Shown piece by piece: positions 8,041-14,884 of a DNA stretch of 22,310 bases. The notes under the pieces were generated by a model. It ran no database searches and had not been told where the DNA came from. It was given only the letters and a program-made list of their open reading frames with translations. The translations under genes were made by a program, and so were the position numbers. Source of the stretch: an uncultured Clostridium sp. (lineage in GTDB: Bacteria; Bacillota; Clostridia; Lachnospirales; Lachnospiraceae); the NCBI GenBank assembly GCA_900540335.1, contig UQFC01000042.1, positions 1 to 22,310 of the forward strand, written 5' to 3'. The number at the start of each line of letters is the position of its first letter. The stretch's first letter is position 1.

Positions 8041-8062
8041 CATAATGGAAAAAACCATTATG
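8041..8062 (-). promoter_or_regulatory. Perfect inverted repeat just upstream of the Wzy-like start codon
   Basis: CATAATGG (8041-8048) and CCATTATG (8055-8062) are perfect reverse complements around a six-base A/T loop. In the minus-strand transcript the stem would end 4 bases before the first ATG, where a ribosome binding site should be. It could be an operator or an RNA hairpin affecting translation; role inferred. Confidence 0.5.
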
Positions 8063-8098
8063 ACTGCGGGTTTTCAAACTCTTCCCTGTTTTTCAAAA

Positions 8099-8124
8099 GG
8101 CTGCCGCTGACGGCAGCGACAGCC
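8099..8124 (-). terminator. Rho-independent terminator of the cdaA-ptsI operon
   Basis: On the minus strand GGCTGTCGCTG and CAGCGGCAGCC pair over 11 positions (one G-U) around the loop CCGT, followed by TTTTGAAAA. It starts 7 bp past the ptsI stop codon. Confidence 0.85.
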
Positions 8125-8131
8125 TCTCTTC

Positions 8132-9841
8132 TTATTCTGCAAAGGATTTCATATATTCTTCTACTTCTTTTGCTGTTGCAAAGCTCATTGCCTTGTCAGC
8201 CACCGCCTGCAGCTCCTCTGTGCTGTAACCGGTAATCAGCTTTCTGGCGCGCAGAATTGCTGATGCACTCATGCTGAACTCGTTTAATCCGAAAGCCAGA
8301 AGCAGCGGAATCATCATCGGATCACTGGCTGCCTCGCCGCACATTCCCACCATAATTCCGGCTTCTCGTCCACAGGCAATAATATGCTTAATGCTCCGGA
8401 GAACTGCCGGGTTAAAGGTGGAATACAGGTAGGAAATCTTATCATTTCCACGGTCAACGGACATGGTATACTGAGTCAGATCATTGGTTCCGATACTGAA
8501 GAAATCTGCCTCTCTGGCAAATACATCAGCCATCAGAGATGCCGCTGCAGTCTCCACCATAATTCCAACCTGGATATCCCGGTTGTAGCTGATACCTTCC
8601 CGATCCAGCTCCTCCTTAATCTCTGCAATCAGAGCCTTTGCCTCCCGCAGCTCATCAATACAGGTTACCATCGGAATCATGATTTTAATATTGCCGTAGG
8701 CACTGGCACGAAGAAGTGCGCGCAGCTGCGGTCTGTAAATATCCTCTTTCCGATCCAGGCACAGACGGATAGCACGGTATCCCAGGAAAGGATTCTCGTC
8801 CTTCTTCAGGCCCATATAAGGAATCTCCTTGTCACCGCCAATATCCAGAGTACGGATAATTACCGGCTTGCCGGCCAGCTTTTCTGCAACCTCTTTATAT
8901 GCCTCAAACTGTTCTTCCTCAGTAGGCATGGCATTTCTGTCCATAAACAAAAACTCGGTTCTGAACAGACCAACACCCTCGCCGTCATACTGAAGCACCT
9001 TTTCCACATCCTCAGGCTTTCCGATATTTGCCACCAGTTCAATAGAAACACCGTCTCTGGTCACGGTTGGCTTTCCTATGTACTGCTCCAGCTCCTTCTT
9101 CTCTTTCAGGAAGCAGTCTCTCTTTTCCTGATATTCCGATGCAGTCTTTTCATCCGGATTTACAAAAACAATTCCCTCAGAACCGTCCAGAATCACCTGA
9201 TCCCCGTTTTTCACAAGACCCATAAAATCCTTCACAGCAACCACTGCCGGAATCTCCAGAGCTCTGGCCAGAATAGCGCTGTGAGAAGTCTTTCCTCCCA
9301 GCTCTGTCACAATACCTGCCACATGAGCCGGATTGATTCCTGCTGTCATGGAAGGTGTCAAATCCTTTGCCACCAGAATACTTCCTGCCGGAAGAGCAGA
9401 AATATCCACAGAAGAAACACCCATCAGCACCTGCTGCATCCGGGTTTTAATATCCCGCATATCTGTTGCTCTCTGCTGCATCAGCTCGTCCTCCATGGCT
9501 GCAAAAACATCCGCATACATGGTGCATACCTGCTCAACTGCATATTCGCTGCAGATACTTTCATTTTTAATCGTATTTTCAATTTCGCCGGTCAGCATCG
9601 GATCCATCAGAAGCATCAGATGGCCCTGCATAATCTCAGCCTCCTTCTCCCCCACTCTGGTGGCGAGATCCGCAGCCAGTGCCTCTGTATCCTTCATAGT
9701 CTGCTCCAGTGCTTCCTGGAAGCGCTTTGCCTCGGCTTCCGTATCCAATACTGCCTCTCTTTTAATCACCAGCTCTGCCTCTTCCACGATGACAGCTGTT
9801 CCGATACCAATTCCGGAAGAAGCATTCGTTCCCTTATACAT
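8132..9841 (-). CDS. ptsI: PTS Enzyme I (phosphoenolpyruvate-protein phosphotransferase)
   Basis: Takes phosphate from PEP onto its own histidine and passes it to HPr, feeding all PTS sugar transporters; cytosolic. The 569-residue length is usual. The N-terminal part carries the HPr-binding helices and the phosphohistidine His187 in GGKTSHSAILARALEIPAVV. The C-terminal PEP-binding barrel shows GEGVGLFRTEFLFM, the second signature around FSIGTNDLTQYTMSVDRGND, and the catalytic cysteine in GMCGEAASDP. Start ATG at 9839-9841 with AAGGAGG about 8 bases before. It lies 88 bp after the HPr gene with no terminator between, and ends the long unit that begins upstream of cdaA. Very secure assignment. 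Confidence 0.97.
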   Translation of the reverse strand: MYKGTNASSGIGIGTAVIVEEAELVIKREAVLDTEAEAKRFQEALEQTMKDTEALAADLATRVGEKEAEIMQGHLMLLMDPMLTGEIENTIKNESICSEYAVEQVCTMYADVFAAMEDELMQQRATDMRDIKTRMQQVLMGVSSVDISALPAGSILVAKDLTPSMTAGINPAHVAGIVTELGGKTSHSAILARALEIPAVVAVKDFMGLVKNGDQVILDGSEGIVFVNPDEKTASEYQEKRDCFLKEKKELEQYIGKPTVTRDGVSIELVANIGKPEDVEKVLQYDGEGVGLFRTEFLFMDRNAMPTEEEQFEAYKEVAEKLAGKPVIIRTLDIGGDKEIPYMGLKKDENPFLGYRAIRLCLDRKEDIYRPQLRALLRASAYGNIKIMIPMVTCIDELREAKALIAEIKEELDREGISYNRDIQVGIMVETAAASLMADVFAREADFFSIGTNDLTQYTMSVDRGNDKISYLYSTFNPAVLRSIKHIIACGREAGIMVGMCGEAASDPMMIPLLLAFGLNEFSMSASAILRARKLITGYSTEELQAVADKAMSFATAKEVEEYMKSFAE

Positions 9842-9929
9842 AAGAGATACCTCCTTATTAATTAAATATTTTTTATCAGTGTCTTTTCACAGAACAGCTT
9901 TCTGCAATAACACCAATAGTTTCTTTTGC

Positions 9930-10193
9930 TTATTCACCTAATCCGCTTTCAATCAGTCCTGCCACTGCGGCAAAGGCTTCTTCTTCATCATTTCCTTCAC
10001 AAATCAGTTCAATCTCATCGCCGCACTTCACACAGGCTCCCAGAACACTGAGGACGCTTTTTGCATTTGCCGTAGTGCTTCCCGTCACGATCTGAATCGA
10101 TGACTGATATTTAATGGCTTCATTACAGAGTATTCCTGTGGGCCTCAAATGAAGCCCGGAAATATTTTTGATTCTCAGCTGCTTTCTTACCAC
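9930..10193 (-). CDS. ptsH: HPr, phosphocarrier protein of the PTS
   Basis: Accepts phosphate from Enzyme I on His and hands it to sugar-specific EIIA domains; in Firmicutes it is also phosphorylated on Ser46 for carbon catabolite control. The active-site block is NISGLHLRPTGILC and the regulatory serine is in NAKSVLSVLGACVKCGDEIEL. Two starts are possible. An ATG at 10212-10214 overlaps the cdaR stop as ATGA but has no ribosome binding site. The GTG at 10191-10193 has GAGAGGG five bases upstream, gives an 87-residue protein, and puts the histidine at position 15 and the serine at position 46, exactly the classic HPr numbering; I therefore prefer GTG. Usual HPr has Ala after the histidine (HARPA); here it is HLRPTG, a modest change. 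Placed between cdaR and ptsI. Confidence 0.88.
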   Translation of the reverse strand: MVRKQLRIKNISGLHLRPTGILCNEAIKYQSSIQIVTGSTTANAKSVLSVLGACVKCGDEIELICEGNDEEEAFAAVAGLIESGLGE

Positions 10194-10210
10194 GCTATCC
10201 CTCTCTTCCG

Positions 10211-11581
10211 TCATCCGGCGCTGCTTTCCTCTTCTCTGGACTGCGCCGGCGTCTCTATTGCTGTCTCTGTGGTTTCTTTTTCTGAAGGCTCCGATTCTGA
10301 CTCCTGAGGTTTGCTTCCGGAGGAAGTTCCGGCCTCCAGAACATCTGCACTCTGCACAACATCTACCTGAACCTCTGAGCTGGAAACAATGGTAAATGCT
10401 GCATCCGGCTCAAACTGTACCTCTGCGCTGTGTATTCCCGGTCCCAGATCTGCCAAATCAACAGATGCTCCCAAATCAGAACCATTCAGGCTTTCCAGAT
10501 CTTCACTGAGTCCCTGAACTACCACTTCCATCTTCTCCGGGATAAAGCGGTAATGATAATTCTCAGACGGATTTTTCTGTTCAATATCCTCGTCTGAAAG
10601 AACAATCGTTCTGTTGACCAGCTTTTCCACCTTCAGGCGAATCTCTACCGACGGATTCTGCGACTCTGCCAGTTCGACTCCTTCCGGCAGGTAATCTCTC
10701 AAATCCACGGTTACCACAACATCTGATGCTGCCCGGTTAATATTCAGTTCACTGGCTGGAATCGTGATTTTATTCACATCTGCCAGGTTTGTTTTCAGTC
10801 CCGTTACCTTCACATCCCGGCTGCTGCACTCCACTCCGGTATACTGATATCCCGGTGCAACTGTTCCGGTTACTTCAAAATCAAGAGGAAGACTCTTTAC
10901 TTTATTAATGGCAACCCGATAAGAAATCTCCTCTGTATCTACTGTGATCCGATCTCCGATATCTGACAGCTCATTGCCGTTTGCATCATAAAACCTTGGC
11001 TTTGCTGCTCCTGTCAAATCACTGGAAGCTCCGTCCACACCAATCTCAACACCCATATAGCTGATCATACCCACCTGGGAAACCGGTCCTTCTACTGTTA
11101 CTGTTGCAGGTGTCAGTTCCACTTTTCCATCGGAATATCCGTCTGCCGCATGACCGGTAGTCTTTGTCTGAAGCTCAAAGGGCTTGCTCTGCAGCTCCTC
11201 TGTCTGCACCCGGACTACCCCCGGCTTTGTGGTAATCTCGCTGATCAGTTCTTTATTGCTCAGGATTTCTACCTTCACTTCTACAGAACCTGTTACACTG
11301 TAAAGCTCTGCCAGATCCACATAAGCGCGGAAATCTGAAGCCTTGATCCGGTAAGCGTCCCTGGTACGCACCCGGTAATTGACTGTCACTGTACTTTTTC
11401 CATTAATCTCATAAGCACGGTTTGCCGCTGTCAGAACCTGCCCGTTGACAGTCTCCAGAGGCACCTCCTTGCTTTCTGAGGTCAGCGGATTGGATACATT
11501 CATAACAACCAGCCATACAAAAAATGCCACAAAGATAGAAAGAATCTTCAAGCCCAGGTTATTCAACAGTTTTTCTTTCAT
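10211..11581 (-). CDS. cdaR: CdaR / YbbR-domain membrane protein, regulator of diadenylate cyclase
   Basis: A 456-residue protein with one N-terminal membrane segment (about residues 10-28, LKILSIFVAFFVWLVVMNVS) and an extracytoplasmic body made of repeated YbbR domains, roughly 40-130, 135-225, 230-320 and 325-410. Each ends in a VTVEGP- or VKVTGL-like strand (161-166, 257-262 and 351-357 are clear). The tail from about 412 is low-complexity Ser/Glu/Thr. In Firmicutes CdaR binds the membrane cyclase CdaA and tunes c-di-AMP production. It overlaps cdaA by 23 bp, which fits a coupled partner. The ribosome binding site GGAAGGG is 11 bases off, so translation may depend on the cdaA ribosome. The next gene overlaps by 4 bp only if the earlier HPr start is used. 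Confidence 0.92.
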   Translation of the reverse strand: MKEKLLNNLGLKILSIFVAFFVWLVVMNVSNPLTSESKEVPLETVNGQVLTAANRAYEINGKSTVTVNYRVRTRDAYRIKASDFRAYVDLAELYSVTGSVEVKVEILSNKELISEITTKPGVVRVQTEELQSKPFELQTKTTGHAADGYSDGKVELTPATVTVEGPVSQVGMISYMGVEIGVDGASSDLTGAAKPRFYDANGNELSDIGDRITVDTEEISYRVAINKVKSLPLDFEVTGTVAPGYQYTGVECSSRDVKVTGLKTNLADVNKITIPASELNINRAASDVVVTVDLRDYLPEGVELAESQNPSVEIRLKVEKLVNRTIVLSDEDIEQKNPSENYHYRFIPEKMEVVVQGLSEDLESLNGSDLGASVDLADLGPGIHSAEVQFEPDAAFTIVSSSEVQVDVVQSADVLEAGTSSGSKPQESESEPSEKETTETAIETPAQSREEESSAG

Positions 11582-12455
11582 TCTTCTTTTTTCCCTTCCA
11601 TATCCTGAACCGGCTGCTTCCCGTTTCCTCCTGCCGTTCCATGCTGGCCAAAGCTTCCTTCAGCATCTCCGCATCGGCGATGCGACGCAGGGAACCGCCT
11701 TCCACAAGAGATACCCGGCCGGTTTCCTCAGAAACAACGATGGTCATACTGTCAGTCACTTCACTGATTCCCACAGCAGCCCGGTGTCTGGTTCCCAGTT
11801 CCTTGCTGATCATCATATTATCTGACAAAGGCAGATAGCAGGTTGCTGCTGTCACCCGGTTTCCCCGGATTACCACAGCTCCGTCGTGAAGCGGCGTATT
11901 GTGTTCAAATATATTAATCAGCAGCTGACTGCTGACCAGTCCGTTGATTTCAATTCCTGTCCGCTCTATTTCCCGAAGAGAAACATTGCGCTCAATCACC
12001 ATCAGCGCTCCTGTTTTTACCTTGGCCATCTCAAAGGTAGCCTTTACAATCTCATTGACTGTCCGTTCGGAAAATTCCTGATTTTCCTTTCCATCATCAA
12101 AAAGAAGCAGCTCTGAAAACAGATTTTTACTTCCCAGCTGCTCCAGAGCCTTACGCAGCTCCGGCTGGAAGATAATCACCAGCGCCGTAACTGCAATCGC
12201 TCCGCTTTTATCAAGGATCCAGAGGATGGTATTCCATCGAAACAGAGCTGCAAGAAGAGCAAATGCCAGAATCATGCCAATGCCCCGCAGAAGATACCAA
12301 GCCCTGGTGCTCTTGATCCAGAGCAGTGCAAAGTATACCAGAATTGCAATAATAATAATCTCTGTTAAACTTCCAATGGTAATCCTCGGCAAAAACGAAA
12401 GCCAGGATCCCAGCCCGTCAAAAAAAGCTCCCACATCCTGGATGATGCCCGTCAT
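11559..12455 (-). CDS. cdaA: Diadenylate cyclase CdaA (c-di-AMP synthase)
   Basis: Makes cyclic di-AMP from two ATP molecules at the membrane; c-di-AMP controls potassium and osmolyte uptake and cell wall homeostasis in Firmicutes. The 298-residue protein has three membrane segments in the first 95 residues (about 30-48, 55-72, 84-97), a short coiled linker, and a DisA_N/DAC domain with the catalytic motifs DGA (191-193, in NTPLHDGAVVIRG) and RHR (223-225, in ELGTRHRAAVGISE). The C-terminus is strongly basic (WKGKKKNERK). Start ATG at 12453-12455 with a weak GAGG upstream. It follows a membrane protein of unknown function by 29 bp and overlaps cdaR by 23 bp. glmM, the usual third gene of this cluster in Firmicutes, is not here; HPr and Enzyme I take its place. 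Confidence 0.96.
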   Translation of the reverse strand: MTGIIQDVGAFFDGLGSWLSFLPRITIGSLTEIIIIAILVYFALLWIKSTRAWYLLRGIGMILAFALLAALFRWNTILWILDKSGAIAVTALVIIFQPELRKALEQLGSKNLFSELLLFDDGKENQEFSERTVNEIVKATFEMAKVKTGALMVIERNVSLREIERTGIEINGLVSSQLLINIFEHNTPLHDGAVVIRGNRVTAATCYLPLSDNMMISKELGTRHRAAVGISEVTDSMTIVVSEETGRVSLVEGGSLRRIADAEMLKEALASMERQEETGSSRFRIWKGKKKNERKTVE

Positions 12456-12484
12456 ACGTATGCCTCACTTTCAACATTCAGAAT

Positions 12485-13459
12485 TCACGGCCGTTCCTGT
12501 CTGCGGCCCTCGGTTCTCGGATGACGCGCCCTGTCCGGATTGTTCATACGCTGTACCCGCACATCCGGTTTGGACACGGCCACTTTCGGAACCGCTTTTA
12601 CATAATACACATAATCGTCATCTTCAAACTGCATATATTCGGTCCTGGTGTAATCCACCGCGAACACGAAAAAATGATAAAGTCCTGCCAGCACCAGAGA
12701 AGCAATCACAGCTGTCAGCAATTCTCCAATCGGCATAGACACATCAAACAGATAATCTCCTACAAAAACACCTGCCATCTGGACTATGGTTCCAATTACA
12801 ATTGCAATCATCCACGCATAATCCACAGACATCGTCCGAATCAGATATACTGCAAGAACTCCGACTGCGCATACTGCAATCATAACCACAATTGCCTTGT
12901 TGGAAAGAATTGCCTGTATGATCTGAACAAACTTCTGAGTAATATCCACAGAAGCATCATTCGTCAGAAGTCCCGCATTCTGCCGGACATAATTTAAAAT
13001 ATAATAAACAACAACTCCGCAGCTGACTGGAATCACAACAACCGGTCCTGCACAGAGTCCTGCCAGAATCGGAACTGCAAAGGGAATTTTCATGACAAAT
13101 GCCATGGGAACCAAAACCATCCAGTAGCTGTCTCCCGGCTGAAAGCCATAATATAGAAGCGCTACAATTACCAGAAAGATGGCTGTAATCAAGGCAATCT
13201 CCATGGATACAGCATAAATATGGGCCAGAAGCACCACCGCCAGAAGACAGGCAATCGCCCCGTAAGGCAAAAACGCACACAGCAGTGAAAGAAGAATCAC
13301 CACTGCCATGCTGTTCAGTTTTGTCATAAAGCCAAGATTGTGGCTCATCATCCACAGGGCCGCAAAACTGTAAATAAACTTTACCATACCGTCAGCCACA
13401 GCCGCATACTTTCCATAAAAGGATCTGAGACGTTCTTTAAGTACGAGAAACATCATCAT
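12485..13459 (-). CDS. Multi-pass membrane protein of unknown function, upstream of cdaA
   Basis: A 324-residue integral membrane protein that I do not recognise. About eight hydrophobic segments can be seen: roughly 24-40, 50-66, 68-84, 88-105, 112-134, 136-156, 188-207, 216-236 and 246-268 (the first is weak). After 270 there is an acidic patch (FEDDDYVYYV, 278-287) and then a hydrophilic, strongly basic tail rich in Arg and Pro. There is no ATP-binding gene nearby to suggest an ABC permease. The start has three consecutive ATG codons (13451-13459); AAGGAGGG lies 9 bases before the first. It overlaps the preceding small membrane protein gene by 23 bp and is 29 bp ahead of cdaA, so it is probably coexpressed with the cyclase. 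A role in the osmotic or envelope process controlled by c-di-AMP is a guess from position only. Confidence 0.8.
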   Translation of the reverse strand: MMMFLVLKERLRSFYGKYAAVADGMVKFIYSFAALWMMSHNLGFMTKLNSMAVVILLSLLCAFLPYGAIACLLAVVLLAHIYAVSMEIALITAIFLVIVALLYYGFQPGDSYWMVLVPMAFVMKIPFAVPILAGLCAGPVVVIPVSCGVVVYYILNYVRQNAGLLTNDASVDITQKFVQIIQAILSNKAIVVMIAVCAVGVLAVYLIRTMSVDYAWMIAIVIGTIVQMAGVFVGDYLFDVSMPIGELLTAVIASLVLAGLYHFFVFAVDYTRTEYMQFEDDDYVYYVKAVPKVAVSKPDVRVQRMNNPDRARHPRTEGRRQERP

Positions 13460-13883
13460 GTCGGACGCCCTCCTTTGTCAATTCTTTGCTGCGGCTCTGA
13501 AATTCATACCGTTTTTCCAGCCTTTTCAGCTTTGCTACATACACCTTCATTCCTCTTCTGGCATATTCATACCTCTTCCTGTAGACCAGAAAAGTAATCA
13601 GAAGATAGACAGCCAGACCTGCTCCGTAAAGCAGCAAAGCTGTTCTTGCCAGCCCCGCCGCCTCCTCCAGGTTGATCGTATTCAAAATCCGTTCCATACT
13701 GTACAAAACCCAGACCAGAAGGCAAAGCAGGTAACAGAAACTATACGAAAAGAAGGACCGCAGCATCCGGCTGCTGATATAATCATTTTTAAAATAGCGG
13801 TTTGCCGGAAATATCGCTTTTCCTTCCCGTTTTTCGAACATCGCAATACTGGTCATCAGCTTTAATTTATCTTCATTCAGCAT
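13437..13883 (-). CDS. Small two-pass membrane protein of unknown function
   Basis: A 148-residue protein with two membrane segments (about 45-64 and 81-101) and a basic, probably coiled-coil C-terminal part (about 103-138, YRKRYEYARRGMKVYVAKLK onward). I do not recognise a family. The start at 13881-13883 is preferred to an ATG nine codons earlier because GAGGAAGGG lies 3-4 bases upstream, whereas the earlier ATG has no ribosome binding site and sits within ten bases of the predicted promoter -10. Its end overlaps the 324-residue membrane protein gene by 23 bp, the same overlap as between cdaA and cdaR. It is the first gene of the cdaA-cdaR-ptsH-ptsI unit and may form a complex with the next protein. 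Confidence 0.8.
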   Translation of the reverse strand: MLNEDKLKLMTSIAMFEKREGKAIFPANRYFKNDYISSRMLRSFFSYSFCYLLCLLVWVLYSMERILNTINLEEAAGLARTALLLYGAGLAVYLLITFLVYRKRYEYARRGMKVYVAKLKRLEKRYEFQSRSKELTKEGVRHDDVSRT

Positions 13884-13919
13884 AGGCCCTTCCTCTTCGT
13901 CCCGAAACATACTTTTTTT

Positions 13920-13928
13920 AGTATAGCA
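13920..13928 (-). promoter_or_regulatory. Extended -10 promoter of the cdaA-ptsI operon
   Basis: On the minus strand TGCTATACT is an extended -10 (TGn plus TATACT). No good -35 is present at 17 bp. It lies between the isomerase stop and the first gene of the operon, giving a leader of about 30 bases that contains the GAGGAAGGG ribosome binding site. Confidence 0.5.
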
Positions 13929-13945
13929 TAATTATCCTGCCTGCG

Positions 13946-14785
13946 CTACACTTCCTCATAGATTTTTTGCAGATATGCCACATCCCTGTGACACCGTTCC
14001 CGGTTGGAATTTTCCAGAAGCATGGTGATATACGGCTTCTCTTTCTTCAGCCAGCGAAGCAGAGGTTCATAATGAAACAGGCCGTCTCCCACATGCTCAA
14101 ACTCCGGTTCCCCGTTTTCCATGCGGAAATCTTTCACATGCACCATGGAAATCCGATCCCCGTAAAGTGCAAAAGCCCGTTCCAGCACTTCTTCCTGATT
14201 GTTATAATTTTCGCTGCTGATTAAATTCACCGGATCCAGAATAGCCTCTACATTAGGTGAGTGAATGTCATCCAGAAAACGCTTCATCATCTCCGGACTG
14301 TACAGAGTATGGTCGTGAACCGCCTCCACACCAACAATCATTCCCAGCTTTTCTGCCGCATCCACAATTTCTCTCATGCTTTTTAAAAGAAGCTGATAGC
14401 ATTCTTCCGTATAGGTTTCCGGAACCACTTTGAAATCACTGCTGTATCGTCCTGTCTCCGTGCCAACCATATCAGCGCCTATAATCTTTGCATATTTCAG
14501 ATGCTCTATAAACCGGGCAACCGAAGCCTTTCTCTTATTCTCGTCCGGATCCGTCGGATTGATGTAGCAGCCCAGGACTGCAACATGAATTCCCCGCTCC
14601 TTCAGCTTGTCAGAAATCATATGTGCAAATCCCGGTGAATAATGTCCCGGTCCAAAATCGCAGCCGGAAACAGATTTTCCCAGCGCCAGCTGAATCTGAC
14701 AGATTCCATTCTCCTTGACTGTATCAAGCACAGTATCGATATCAGCCTTGGGACAGATATCGTGACACCTTATTCCGTAATTCAT
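13946..14785 (-). CDS. Sugar phosphate isomerase/epimerase, xylose-isomerase-like TIM barrel
   Basis: A 279-residue member of the AP-endonuclease-2/xylose-isomerase-like TIM barrel family, which includes IolE, IolI and sugar epimerases. The divalent metal ligands of the family can be placed at Glu154 (GMIVGVEAVHDH), Asp184 (AILDPVNLI), His216 (SMVHVKDF) and Glu258 (ITMLLEN). The usual His three residues after Asp184 is Asn187 here, as in a number of relatives. No sugar-specific neighbours point to a substrate; it stands alone between guaB and the cdaA operon. Start ATG at 14783-14785 with GGGAGGAG six bases upstream. It has its own extended -10 promoter, covered by a palindrome, which suggests it is inducible. 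Fold sure, substrate unknown. Confidence 0.87.
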   Translation of the reverse strand: MNYGIRCHDICPKADIDTVLDTVKENGICQIQLALGKSVSGCDFGPGHYSPGFAHMISDKLKERGIHVAVLGCYINPTDPDENKRKASVARFIEHLKYAKIIGADMVGTETGRYSSDFKVVPETYTEECYQLLLKSMREIVDAAEKLGMIVGVEAVHDHTLYSPEMMKRFLDDIHSPNVEAILDPVNLISSENYNNQEEVLERAFALYGDRISMVHVKDFRMENGEPEFEHVGDGLFHYEPLLRWLKKEKPYITMLLENSNRERCHRDVAYLQKIYEEV

Positions 14786-14814
14786 CTATAACTCCTCCCT
14801 GTTTCTCATATCTA

Positions 14815-14829
14815 GTGGTAGTATACCAC
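14815..14829 (-). promoter_or_regulatory. Operator-like palindrome over an extended -10 promoter
   Basis: GTGGTAGTATACCAC (plus strand) is a perfect palindrome of two 6-bp arms around GTA. On the minus strand it contains TGGTATACT, an extended -10 (TGn plus TATACT), about 25 bases before the isomerase ribosome binding site. The GT...AC shape resembles GntR-family operators; the regulator is unknown. Confidence 0.6.
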
Positions 14830-14865
14830 AAAACCACCGTCATGCATAGCAGAGCGGTGGTTTTG
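14829..14865 (-). terminator. Rho-independent terminator of guaB
   Basis: CAAAACCACCG (14829-14839) is a perfect 11-bp inverted repeat with CGGTGGTTTTG (14855-14865) around a 15-base loop. On the minus strand the 3' arm ends in TTTT. It begins 19 bp after the guaB stop and shares a base with the palindrome that controls the next gene. Confidence 0.75.
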
Positions 14866-14884
14866 AAAAACAGTTTATGAAATT

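Noticed and set aside
8384..9865. 493-codon open frame on plus, opposite ptsI
   Set aside because: It is fully antisense to a secure Enzyme I gene, rich in His, Cys, Leu and Ser as expected of an antisense frame, and has no recognisable motif.
13884..13910. Longer N-terminus (start at 13908-13910) for the 148-residue membrane protein
   Set aside because: No ribosome binding site, and it lies within about ten bases of the predicted -10 element; the inner ATG has a strong site.
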